DNA from: Ga0074130 sp035565355
Lineage (GTDB): Bacteria > Pseudomonadota > Gammaproteobacteria > Burkholderiales > Rhodocyclaceae
Reading direction: 5' to 3'
DNA: 18,930 nucleotides
Assembly: GCA_035565355.1 (NCBI GenBank)
Contig: DATMSM010000008.1
Coordinates: 1-18,930 of the forward strand
In this document: positions 1 through 7,179 of the stretch, in pieces
Layout of the letters: every line of letters begins with the position of its first letter
Numbering within the stretch: position 1 is the stretch's first letter
Notes under the pieces: model-generated
Told to the model about the DNA's origin: nothing
The model's database searches: none
What the model saw: the letters and a program-made list of their open reading frames with translations, nothing else
Position numbers and translations under genes: made by a program

Positions 1-151
1 CCTCGCCGGAAGCTGATAAGCCGGATTTTTCCTCCCCTGCTTTCGCGCTGGCATCTGCCCGGTGCGGGCTAGTGTTCTAAGCTCAGGTACAAAGTTCCCC
101 GGTGGCGTCCTTGCGACCCGCCCAGTTTCTGTTTCATCCAGGAGATATTCA
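1..151 (+). other. Leader region upstream of nrdA
   Basis: This non-coding stretch leads into nrdA. A purine-rich AGGAGA ribosome binding site lies just before the ATG at 152. At the left edge a short CCGG...CCGG pairing followed by ATTTTT (about 6-30) could be a weak terminator for an upstream gene outside the window, but the stem is only 4 bp. I see no convincing pair of NrdR boxes and no clear sigma70 promoter here, so the nrd promoter is either unrecognised or lies to the left of the window. Confidence 0.3.
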
Positions 152-3001
152 ATGCAGCTGGAAAACCAAACGCAATCGCAATCCGTTCAGCCTGTCCCTC
201 CCGGTTTCACCTCCGACCTGATTGATACTTCGGCCCAGTCGCTGCAAAACGCGCCCGATATCAAGGTCATCCGCCGCAACGGTGCGGTGGTCGGTTTCGA
301 ACCCGCCAAAATTTCCATCGCCGTGACCAAGGCCTTCCTGGCCGTGGCCGGTGGCCACGGGGCAGTCTCGGCGCGCGTGCGCGATCTGGTCGTCCAGCTG
401 ACTGACAACGTGGTGTCCGCCCTGGTGCGCCGCCAGCCGCATGGCGGCACCTGCCATATTGAAGACATCCAGGATCAGGTCGAACTGGCCCTGATGCGTT
501 CCGGCGAGCATGACGTCGCCCGCGCCTATGTGCTCTACCGCGAGAAGCGCAATCAGGAACGTGCCCAGCAGAAGAAGGCTGTCGCCGACGTCCATCCGCT
601 GAACGTCAACGATAACGGCGTCATCCGTCCGCTCGACATGAATGCGCTGAATGCGCTGCTCGAGTCGGCCTGCGCTGGCCTGGGCAACGAAGTGTCGCCG
701 GGCGCCATTCTCGAGTCCACCCTCAAGAACCTCTACGACGGCGTGTCCATTGAAGAGGTCAGCAAGTCCGCCATCCTCGCCTCGCGCACCCTGATCGAGC
801 ATGAGCCGGCCTACAGCTATGTCACCGCCCGCCTGCTGCTCGACACCGTGCGCAAGGAAGTGCTGGGCGAAGCCGTGTCGCAGGCCGCCATGGCCACCAA
901 GTACGCCGAATACTTCCCCGAATTCATCCGTGTCGGCATCAAGCACGAGCTGCTCGATCCGCGCCTGGCCCAGTTCGATCTGGTCAAGCTCGGCGCAGCG
1001 CTGGATGCCAGCCGCGACCTGCAGTTCGGCTACCTCGGCCTGCAGACCCTCTACGACCGCTACTTTCTGCACGTGGACGAGCGTCGCATCGAGCTGCCGC
1101 AAGTCTTCTTCATGCGCGTCGCCATGGGCCTCGCCATCAACGAGATCGAACGCGAAAAGCGCGCCATCGAGTTCTACAGCGTGCTGTCGACCTTCGACTT
1201 CATGAGCTCGACCCCGACCCTGTTCAACTCCGGCACCCTGCATTCGCAGCTGTCCTCCTGCTACCTGACCACGGTGTCCGACGATCTTGACGGCATCTAC
1301 CAGGGCATCAAGGAAAACGCCATGCTGCAGAAGTTTGCCGGTGGCCTGGGCAACGACTGGACCCCGGTGCGCGCGCTGAACAGCCGCATCAAGGGCACCA
1401 ACGGCAAGTCGCAGGGCGTGATCCCCTTCCTCAAGGTGGTGAACGACACCGCTGTCGCCGTGAACCAGGGCGGCAAGCGCAAGGGCGCTGTCTGCGCCTA
1501 CCTGGAAACCTGGCACCTGGACATCGAGGAATTCCTCGAACTGCGCAAGAACACCGGTGACGACCGTCGTCGTACCCACGACATGAACAGCGCCAACTGG
1601 ATTCCCGACCTGTTCATGAAGCGCGTCATGGAAGGTGCCGACTGGACCCTGTTCTCGCCGTCTGATGCACCCGACCTGCACGACAAGTACGGCAAGGAGT
1701 TCGAGCAGGCCTACACCCGCTACGAAGAGAAGGCCGATCGCGGCGAAATCAAGGTGTTCAAGCGCATTCCGGCCATGAGCCTGTGGCGCAAGATGCTGAC
1801 CATGCTGTTCGAAACCGGCCATCCGTGGGTGACCTTCAAGGACCCGTGCAATATCCGCTCGCCGCAGCAGCACGTCGGCGTGGTGCACAGCTCCAACCTC
1901 TGCACTGAGATCACGCTGAACACCTCGGATACCGAAATCGCCGTCTGCAACCTCGGCTCGGTCAATCTGCTCGCCCACCTCAAGGACGGCAAGCTGGATC
2001 ACGACAAGCTCAAGCGCACGATCAAGATCGCCATGCGCATGCTCGACAACGTGGTGGATATCAATTACTACGCCGTCGACAAGGCCCGCAACTCCAATGT
2101 GCGTCACCGTCCGGTCGGCATGGGCATCATGTCCTTCCAGGATTGCCTGCACGAGCTGCGTATTCCCTACGCCACCATGGAAGCCGTCGAGTTCGCCGAC
2201 CGCTCCATGGAGGCCGTCTGCTACTACGCCTACTGGGCTTCGACCGACCTGGCCGAAGAGCGTGGCCGCTACTCGTCCTTCAAGGGCAGCCTGTGGGATC
2301 GCGGCATTCTGCCGCCCGACAGTATCGACCTCCTGGCCGAAGAACGCGGCGGTTATCTGGACGTGGATCGCAGCAGCACCCTGGATTGGGACGCCCTGCG
2401 TACCCGTATCGGTGAAGTCGGTATGCGCAACTCCAACTGCATCGCCATCGCCCCGACCGCGACCATCTCCAACATCGTTGGCGTGGCCGCGTGTATCGAG
2501 CCGGAGTATCAGAACCTGTATGTGAAGTCCAACCTGTCGGGCGAGTTCACCATGGCCAACGAGCATCTGGTCCGTGACCTCAAGAAGCTGGGCCTGTGGG
2601 ACGAGGTGATGATTGCCGACCTCAAGTACTTCGACGGCTCCCTGGCCCGTATCGACCGCATTCCGCAAGAACTGCGCGATCTGTACGCCACCGCCTTCGA
2701 AATCGAACCGAGCTGGCTGATCGAAGCCGCCTCGCGTCGCCAGAAGTGGATCGACCAGGCCCAGTCCCTGAACATCTACATGGCCGGCGCCTCGGGCCGC
2801 AAGCTGGACGAGACCTACAAGTTCGCCTGGACCAAGGGCCTGAAGACCACTTATTACCTGCGTACCTTGGGTGCGTCGTCGTCCGAGAAGTCCACCACCA
2901 AGGCCGGCGCACTGAACTCGGTCCCGTCGCAAGCGGCTGAACCCGCCACCGACGCCAAGTTCTGCTCGATTGACAATCCGGACTGCGAGTCCTGCCAGTA
3001 A
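152..3001 (+). CDS. nrdA: Ribonucleoside-diphosphate reductase class Ia, alpha subunit
   Basis: This is the large catalytic subunit that reduces ribonucleoside diphosphates to deoxyribonucleotides with NrdB in the cytoplasm. The ATG at 152 follows AGGAGA at proper spacing. The frame extends upstream to a GTG at 62, but that start has no such site, so I call 949 residues. An ATP-cone (overall allosteric site) spans about residues 36-135. The first redox cysteine is C370 (SSCYL), the radical site is N582-C584-E586 (NLCTEI), and the second redox cysteine is C599 (AVCNLGS). The radical-transfer tyrosine pair is Y901-Y902 (KTTYYLRT). The C-terminal shuttle cysteines are C945 and C948, with C938 nearby. 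The protein is longer than E. coli NrdA (761 aa), mainly through N-terminal sequence, as is usual for the betaproteobacterial type. nrdB follows after 180 nt. Confidence 0.97.
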   Translation: MQLENQTQSQSVQPVPPGFTSDLIDTSAQSLQNAPDIKVIRRNGAVVGFEPAKISIAVTKAFLAVAGGHGAVSARVRDLVVQLTDNVVSALVRRQPHGGTCHIEDIQDQVELALMRSGEHDVARAYVLYREKRNQERAQQKKAVADVHPLNVNDNGVIRPLDMNALNALLESACAGLGNEVSPGAILESTLKNLYDGVSIEEVSKSAILASRTLIEHEPAYSYVTARLLLDTVRKEVLGEAVSQAAMATKYAEYFPEFIRVGIKHELLDPRLAQFDLVKLGAALDASRDLQFGYLGLQTLYDRYFLHVDERRIELPQVFFMRVAMGLAINEIEREKRAIEFYSVLSTFDFMSSTPTLFNSGTLHSQLSSCYLTTVSDDLDGIYQGIKENAMLQKFAGGLGNDWTPVRALNSRIKGTNGKSQGVIPFLKVVNDTAVAVNQGGKRKGAVCAYLETWHLDIEEFLELRKNTGDDRRRTHDMNSANWIPDLFMKRVMEGADWTLFSPSDAPDLHDKYGKEFEQAYTRYEEKADRGEIKVFKRIPAMSLWRKMLTMLFETGHPWVTFKDPCNIRSPQQHVGVVHSSNLCTEITLNTSDTEIAVCNLGSVNLLAHLKDGKLDHDKLKRTIKIAMRMLDNVVDINYYAVDKARNSNVRHRPVGMGIMSFQDCLHELRIPYATMEAVEFADRSMEAVCYYAYWASTDLAEERGRYSSFKGSLWDRGILPPDSIDLLAEERGGYLDVDRSSTLDWDALRTRIGEVGMRNSNCIAIAPTATISNIVGVAACIEPEYQNLYVKSNLSGEFTMANEHLVRDLKKLGLWDEVMIADLKYFDGSLARIDRIPQELRDLYATAFEIEPSWLIEAASRRQKWIDQAQSLNIYMAGASGRKLDETYKFAWTKGLKTTYYLRTLGASSSEKSTTKAGALNSVPSQAAEPATDAKFCSIDNPDCESCQ

Positions 3002-3033
3002 GGCAGGCGAGCTGTCCTGATTGCGGCGAAGGC

Positions 3034-3107
3034 TAACCTGCCGGCTTGTCCGGCAGGTTAAGCGCGAAGCGCGGCCGTAGCCACAACCCCGGAGCGCGCA
3101 GCGCTCC
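3034..3107 (+). promoter_or_regulatory. Hairpin cluster in the nrdA-nrdB spacer
   Basis: The spacer holds a perfect 11-bp inverted repeat, TAACCTGCCGG (3034-3044) and its complement (3050-3060), with a 5-nt loop. A 4-bp GCGC stem with a GAA loop follows (3062-3072), then a perfect 7-bp stem GGAGCGC/GCGCTCC with a 3-nt loop (3091-3107). No T-run follows any of them, so they do not look like intrinsic terminators. They may act as mRNA stability or processing elements that set the NrdA:NrdB ratio. That role is inferred. Confidence 0.55.
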
Positions 3108-3181
3108 TTGGTGACCAAAGGTTTTAGAGAACAATTTGACTATCCCGCCGTCAGAGACATACAGAGATAGGGAGACACGTA

Positions 3182-4330
3182 ATGCTGAGTTTTGAAGACA
3201 CCCAACCCGGCCAACAAGCCACGCCCGGCCTGCAACCTGCCGCGCCTGCCTACGGGAGCAACATCATGGGTACCGAACCTGCCGCCGCTGCACCGGCTCC
3301 GGCCGCTGCTCATCGCCGCATCCGCGTCGAGGACAAGCGCATCATCAACAGCCCCACCGATGTGAACCAGCTGGTTCCGTTCAAGTACAAGTGGGCCTGG
3401 GAAAAGTACCTGGCCGGCTGTGCCAATCACTGGATGCCGCAGGAAATCAATATGAGCCGCGACATCGCCCAGTGGAAGGACCCCAACGGTCTGACCCCGG
3501 ACGAGCGCCGCATCATCACCCGCAACCTGGGCTTCTTCGTTACCGCCGATAGCCTGGCTGCCAATAACATCGTGCTCGGCACCTATCGCCACATCACCGC
3601 GCCCGAGTGCCGCCAGTACCTGCTGCGTCAGGCTTTTGAAGAGGCCATCCACACCCACGCCTACCAGTACATCGTGGAGTCGCTGGGCCTGGACGAGTCC
3701 GAGGTGTTCAACGCCTACATGGAAGTCGAGAGCATCCGCGACAAGGACGAATTCCTGATCCCGTTCATCGACGTGGTCATGGATCAGAACTTCAAGACGG
3801 GTACGCCGGAAAATGACCAGAAGCTGCTCAAGAGCCTGATCGTCTTCGCCTGCCTGATGGAAGGCCCGTTCTTCTACGTCGGTTTCACCCAGATCCTGGC
3901 GCTGGGCCGTCAGAACAAGATGACGGGTGCTGCCGAGCAGTACCAGTACATCCTGCGCGACGAGTCCATGCACTGCAACTTCGGCATTGACCTGATCAAC
4001 CAGATCAAGCTGGAGAACCCGCACCTGTGGACCGCCGCCTTCCGCGAGGAGATCAAGGTGCTGTTCCTGAAGGCGGTCGAACTCGAATACCGCTACGCCG
4101 AAGACACCATGCCGCGTGGCGTGCTGGGCCTCAACGCACCGATGTTCAAGGGTTACCTGCGCTTCATCGCCAACCGTCGTGCACAGCAGATCGGTATCGA
4201 TCAGCTGTTCGAGGGCGAAGAGAATCCCTTCCCCTGGATGAGCGAGATGATCGACCTCAAGAAGGAAAAGAATTTCTTCGAGACGCGCGTCACCGAGTAC
4301 CAGACCGGTGGTGCACTGAGCTGGGATTGA
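3182..4330 (+). CDS. nrdB: Ribonucleoside-diphosphate reductase class Ia, beta subunit
   Basis: This is the small, radical-generating subunit (382 residues) that partners NrdA. The ATG at 3182 follows an AGGGAGA site. After an Ala/Pro-rich N-terminal extension of about 45 residues, the ferritin-like fold carries the expected diiron ligands: E88, E154 and H157 (EEAIH), E227 (LMEGPF), E261 and H264 (DESMH). The tyrosyl-radical residue is Y161, four residues after H157, matching E. coli Y122. The tyrosine argues for class Ia and against the radical-less class Ic. The C-terminal tail with Y373 and GGALSWD is the segment expected to dock on NrdA. A TTGACT hexamer at 3136 could be part of a weak internal promoter, but the matching -10 is poor. 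A strong terminator follows the gene. Confidence 0.97.
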   Translation: MLSFEDTQPGQQATPGLQPAAPAYGSNIMGTEPAAAAPAPAAAHRRIRVEDKRIINSPTDVNQLVPFKYKWAWEKYLAGCANHWMPQEINMSRDIAQWKDPNGLTPDERRIITRNLGFFVTADSLAANNIVLGTYRHITAPECRQYLLRQAFEEAIHTHAYQYIVESLGLDESEVFNAYMEVESIRDKDEFLIPFIDVVMDQNFKTGTPENDQKLLKSLIVFACLMEGPFFYVGFTQILALGRQNKMTGAAEQYQYILRDESMHCNFGIDLINQIKLENPHLWTAAFREEIKVLFLKAVELEYRYAEDTMPRGVLGLNAPMFKGYLRFIANRRAQQIGIDQLFEGEENPFPWMSEMIDLKKEKNFFETRVTEYQTGGALSWD

Positions 4331-4385
4331 TCGTGTAAACGACCATTCCATGCGGGTTTCCGCATGAGACCGTGAATGCAAAAAC

Positions 4386-4409
4386 GCCCGGCACATGCCG
4401 GGCTTTTTT
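4386..4409 (+). terminator. Intrinsic terminator after nrdB
   Basis: A perfect 7-bp GC stem, GCCCGGC (4386-4392) and GCCGGGC (4397-4403), with an ACAT loop is followed by six T residues and preceded by an A-run. A second 7-bp hairpin, CATGCGG/CCGCATG (4349-4366), lies upstream without a T-run. Confidence 0.9.
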
Positions 4410-4852
4410 GTCTTTCGGAGTACGACGACAGCCGCGTCATCGATGCAATGACACGTTGAACGCGAAGTTGACGACGATACATTTATGCAACACATCGTGG
4501 CTTGCAGCATTGCGCAGCGTGCGTAAATGTTTGCGCTGCCGCATGTTCGTCGTTAGGGTTGCGCCTATGAACACGACGAATGATTTTGTTTGTTGTGTCG
4601 TTTGCGGCGAATGAGGTATCCGGATGAACGTGTGTATCGCACACCTCTCGGCGGAAATTCTTCGCAAGAAAAGTGCAGGGCTGGTTGCGTGACCCTGCGA
4701 ACGCGCATTGCTTCAATCCGAAATGATGGGCGGAAAAACGCAAGGAATTCATCGCTTTGTTTCCGATACGCGTGATGAATAATCCATGCTGTAGCAAACT
4801 GGGTTGCAGTCGTTAGATCCTTCCCTGTTACTTTTTTTGTTTAAGGAGATTC
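4410..4852 (+). other. 443-nt intergenic region ahead of the H1-like gene
   Basis: No convincing gene fills this stretch, which is visibly less GC-rich than its neighbours. It contains several inverted repeats: GCAGCG/CGCTGC (4514-4539), GTGTG-N5-CACAC (4630-4644) and GCAGGG/CCCTGC (4675-4698). A 15-codon reading frame (4567-4614) encodes a peptide with two adjacent cysteines and a third (FVCCVVCGE), preceded by a weak TAGGG. A TTGAAC-N16-TACATT pair (4456-4483) is a possible distal promoter. The stretch probably holds the promoter and a long leader for the downstream gene. A small RNA is possible but not shown. Confidence 0.4.
4757..4783 (+). promoter_or_regulatory. Candidate promoter for the H1-like gene
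   Basis: AATAAT at 4778-4783 matches five of six -10 positions. The nearest -35-like hexamer, TTGTTT at 4757-4762, gives a short 15-nt spacer. Transcription would start about 65 nt before the ATG. This is motif matching by eye only. Confidence 0.25.
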
Positions 4853-5632
4853 ATGATGGTCGTAGCCAAAAAGAAGCCCGCTGCCAAGAAGCCGGCGGCA
4901 AAGAAGGTAGCAGCCAAGAAGCCCGCTGCCGCCAAGAAGCCTGCTGCCAAGAAGCCGGTAGCTAAGAAGGTCGCTGCCAAGAAGCCGGCTGCTGCCAAGA
5001 AGCCTGTCGCCAAGAAGGCTGCTGCTAAGCCGGCAGCAAAGAAGGTCGCCGCCAAGAAGCCGGTCGCCAAGAAGGCTGCTGCCAAGCCGGCAGCAAAGAA
5101 GGTCGCCGCCAAGAAGCCGGTCGCCAAGAAGGTTGCTGCTAAGCCGGCAGCGAAGAAGGTTGCTGCCAAGAAGCCGGCAGTCAAGAAGGTCGCCGCCAAG
5201 AAGCCTGTCGCCAAGAAGGCTGCTGCTAAGCCGGCAGCGAAGAAGGTTGCTGCCAAGAAGCCGGCAGTCAAGAAGGCCGTTGCCAAGAAGCCGGTCGCCA
5301 AGAAGGCTGCTGCTAAGCCGGCAGCGAAGAAGGTTGCTGCCAAGAAGCCGGCAGTCAAGAAGGCCGTTGCCAAGAAGCCCGCTGCTGCTAAGAAGCCGGC
5401 TGTCAAGAAGCCTGCCGCTGCTGCCAAGAAGCCCGCTGTTGCTGCCAAGAAGCCGGTAGCCAAGAAGGCTGCTGCTAAGCCGGCTGCTGCCAAGAAGCCT
5501 GCTGCCAAGAAGCCGGCCGCTAAGCCCGCTGCTGCACCTGCTGCACCGTCCACCGCTGCAACCCCGGGTATCAAGTCGTCCCTGAACCCGGCTGCTGCGT
5601 GGCCGTTCCCGACGGGTTCGCGCCCGTCCTGA
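4853..5632 (+). CDS. Histone H1-like Lys/Ala/Pro-repeat DNA-binding protein
   Basis: This 259-residue protein consists almost wholly of repeated AAKKPA/AAKKVA-type units, giving a strongly basic, intrinsically disordered chain like the C-terminal tail of eukaryotic H1 and bacterial HctB/AlgP-type proteins. Such proteins bind and condense DNA non-specifically in the nucleoid. The last 20 or so residues differ: an Ala/Pro/Thr hinge is followed by LNPAAAWPFPTG, which I recall as a conserved ending in betaproteobacterial members. AAGGAG (4843-4848) fits either the ATG at 4853 or the one directly after it (4856). The gene is monocistronic, with a long upstream region and its own terminator. Internal 57-bp and 87-bp tandem repeats show growth by duplication, so allele length probably varies between strains. 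Confidence 0.88.
   Translation: MMVVAKKKPAAKKPAAKKVAAKKPAAAKKPAAKKPVAKKVAAKKPAAAKKPVAKKAAAKPAAKKVAAKKPVAKKAAAKPAAKKVAAKKPVAKKVAAKPAAKKVAAKKPAVKKVAAKKPVAKKAAAKPAAKKVAAKKPAVKKAVAKKPVAKKAAAKPAAKKVAAKKPAVKKAVAKKPAAAKKPAVKKPAAAAKKPAVAAKKPVAKKAAAKPAAAKKPAAKKPAAKPAAAPAAPSTAATPGIKSSLNPAAAWPFPTGSRPS
5006..5379 (+). repeat. Tandem 57-bp and 87-bp coding repeats
   Basis: Units beginning GTCGCCAAGAAGG start at 5006, 5063, 5120, 5207 and 5294, giving periods of 57, 57, 87 and 87 bp (19 and 29 codons). The stretches 5207-5292 and 5294-5379 are identical over 86 bp by eye. The 5120 copy differs at a few positions. Both periods are multiples of three, so copy changes keep the frame. Confidence 0.85.
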
Positions 5633-5650
5633 TCCGGTCTCCGGCATCAG

Positions 5651-5679
5651 AAAAGGCGTGGCTTCGGTCACGCCTTTTT
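5651..5679 (+). terminator. Intrinsic terminator after the H1-like gene
   Basis: The stem AAAAGGCGTG pairs with CACGCCTTTT and continues through a G-T and a C-G pair to a TTCG loop, the very stable UUCG tetraloop. A T-rich tract follows. It ends just before the left end of the neighbouring MITE-like repeat. Confidence 0.9.
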
Positions 5680-5683
5680 CTTT

Positions 5684-5835
5684 TTAAGGGGCTGAATAAG
5701 CTACTGCGCGGACGCATGGCTGCGTTGCGCGGTATTCCCTTCGGTCTGAATCCTCATGTACTAAAGTACATTCCGGTTCCTGCGCTCCGGGCGCCTTGCC
5801 CTCCATCCGCTCGCTACGCTTCTTCAGCCCCTTAA
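5684..5835. repeat. 152-bp MITE-like intergenic element
   Basis: The element is bounded by a perfect 13-bp terminal inverted repeat, TTAAGGGGCTGAA (5684-5696) and its complement (5823-5835). Inside are a perfect palindrome with a 2-nt centre, TGTACTAAAGTACA (5757-5770), and a 5-bp stem ACGCA/TGCGT (5712-5725). It has no coding capacity and no clear target-site duplication. It sits between two convergent genes, a common place for small mobile or REP-like elements. The central GTACT...AGTAC theme resembles dispersed intergenic repeats I recall from other proteobacteria, but I cannot name a family. Confidence 0.6.
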
Positions 5836-5843
5836 GCTAAGGG

Positions 5844-7001
5844 TTAGCGACCGAAAAACTTTTTCATGCGTCGCAGCCCTTCCTGCAGACGTGCCACCTC
5901 GGTCGTGTAAGCGAAGCGCATATAGCGATGAGCATCCTGCTGGCCGAAGTCCAGCCCCGGGGTGCAGGCGACGCCGGCTTCCTCGAGCAGGGTGCCCGCC
6001 AATGCGTGACTGTTTTCCGCCAGCGTACCGATCTCCGCATATAGATAGAAGGCGCCGTCCGGTCGGGCCGCTATCCTGAATCCGATCTCTTCCAGCCCTG
6101 TCAGCAGCACATCGCGGCGCCGTGAAAATTCGCGCCGCCGCTCTTCCAGTAGCGCAATGTTGTCTGCCTTGAACGAGGCGAGTGCGGCGTGTTGTGCCAG
6201 CGTCGGCGGGGAGATGTAGAGGTTCTGCGCGAGCTTTTCGACTTCACGTAGATAGCGTGGCGGCACCACCAGCCAGCCGAGTCGCCAGCCGGTCATGCCG
6301 AAATATTTGGAGAAGCTGTTGATGACGAAGATGTCATCGCCGAGCGTCGTCGCCGATGCGGCATCGGTGCCGTAAGTCAGGCCGTGATAGATCTCATCGA
6401 CAAGCAGTGTGCCGCCTTTCTCCCTGACCGCGGCATACAGCTCGGCGAGCTGCGCGGCGGCGATCAGTGTGCCGGTGGGGTTGGCGGGCGAGGCGACCAG
6501 CAGCCCGCGCGTCTGGCTGCCCCAGTGCGCGCCGACTTGCGCTGCGGTCGGCTGGTAACCATGTTCGGGGCGGGTGGCGATGCGTCTGACTTTCCCTTCG
6601 AGCAGATGCACGAAGTTCGCGTTGCAGGGGTAGCCGGGGTCCGGCAGCAGCCATTCTTCATCACGCTCGACGAGTACGCTGAGCGCCATCAGCAGCGCAG
6701 CGGATGCCCCGGTGGTGATGACGACGCGTTCGGCCGCTACCTCGCTGCCATAGCGGTCCCGGTAGAACTTGCTGATGGCCTCGCGCAGCTCGGGTAAGCC
6801 CAGCGCCGACGTGTAGAAGACCTTGCCGGTGGCGAGAAACTCCTGCGCGGCGGCGATTACCGGCGCCGGCGTCGGGAAGTCGGGTTCGCCGACCTCCATG
6901 TGCACGATGTCGCGTCCCTGTTGCTCGAGTTCCTTCGCACGCGCCATCAGTTCCATGACCTGGAAGGGCGAGATGTGCTGCATGCGGCGGGCAATAGACA
7001 T
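5844..7001 (-). CDS. PLP-dependent aminotransferase, class I/II
   Basis: This 385-residue protein is a fold-type I aminotransferase that would move an amino group between an amino acid and a 2-oxo acid in the cytoplasm. The PLP-binding lysine is K232 in the signature SKYFGMTGWRLGW. NPTG (174-177), D202 in VDEIY, and R362 in MRFAYT (the arginine expected to bind the substrate carboxylate) are all present. The N-terminal VGEPDFPTP is typical of the aspartate/branched aminotransferase subgroup Ib. The substrate cannot be read from sequence. The chosen ATG has a pyrimidine-rich upstream stretch with no Shine-Dalgarno, and the next ATG, six codons in, is no better. It points towards the H1-like gene and is divergent from maeB, with no visible operon partner. 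Confidence 0.92.
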   Translation of the reverse strand: MSIARRMQHISPFQVMELMARAKELEQQGRDIVHMEVGEPDFPTPAPVIAAAQEFLATGKVFYTSALGLPELREAISKFYRDRYGSEVAAERVVITTGASAALLMALSVLVERDEEWLLPDPGYPCNANFVHLLEGKVRRIATRPEHGYQPTAAQVGAHWGSQTRGLLVASPANPTGTLIAAAQLAELYAAVREKGGTLLVDEIYHGLTYGTDAASATTLGDDIFVINSFSKYFGMTGWRLGWLVVPPRYLREVEKLAQNLYISPPTLAQHAALASFKADNIALLEERRREFSRRRDVLLTGLEEIGFRIAARPDGAFYLYAEIGTLAENSHALAGTLLEEAGVACTPGLDFGQQDAHRYMRFAYTTEVARLQEGLRRMKKFFGR

Positions 7002-7111
7002 GAGGATGATGAGGGGCAGGGAGGAGGGCAGTGTAGCAGGCGGGGGTAACGCCTTTATGCCACAATCGCGTTACTAGTTTGCGTACCACTCATGTTTGCA
7101 GGCATTGTCGG

Positions 7112-7140
7112 CAGCCGGGCAGGTGAGCACTATCCGGCTG
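7112..7140 (+). promoter_or_regulatory. Inverted repeat in the maeB leader
   Basis: CAGCCGG (7112-7118) and CCGGCTG (7134-7140) form a perfect 7-bp stem over a 15-nt loop, 40 nt before the maeB start. A second small stem, TTCGT/ACGAA with a CAAA loop (7141-7154), follows at once. With no T-run, this is a leader structure or a protein-binding site rather than a terminator. Its role is unknown. Confidence 0.35.
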
Positions 7141-7179
7141 TTCGTCAAAACGAAAACAAGCTCAGAGGAGACAGTTTTC

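Noticed and set aside
6..30. Terminator at the left edge (CCGG...CCGG then ATTTTT)
   Set aside because: The stem is only 4 bp and cannot be extended, so it is not supported as a terminator by itself.
149..3118. Very long minus-strand open frame opposite nrdA
   Set aside because: It is a shadow of a GC-rich gene: its codons mirror nrdA, its product has no recognisable domain, and nrdA has all catalytic motifs on the plus strand.
4856..5560. CRISPR-like or minisatellite array
   Set aside because: The repeats are coding, in multiples of three, without unique spacers between identical repeats.
4841..5671. Minus-strand Leu/Gly/Ser or Ala/Phe/Leu repeat proteins opposite the H1-like gene
   Set aside because: The repeats are a mirror of the plus-strand codon repeats. 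The plus strand has the good ribosome site and the conserved PAAAWPFPTG ending.
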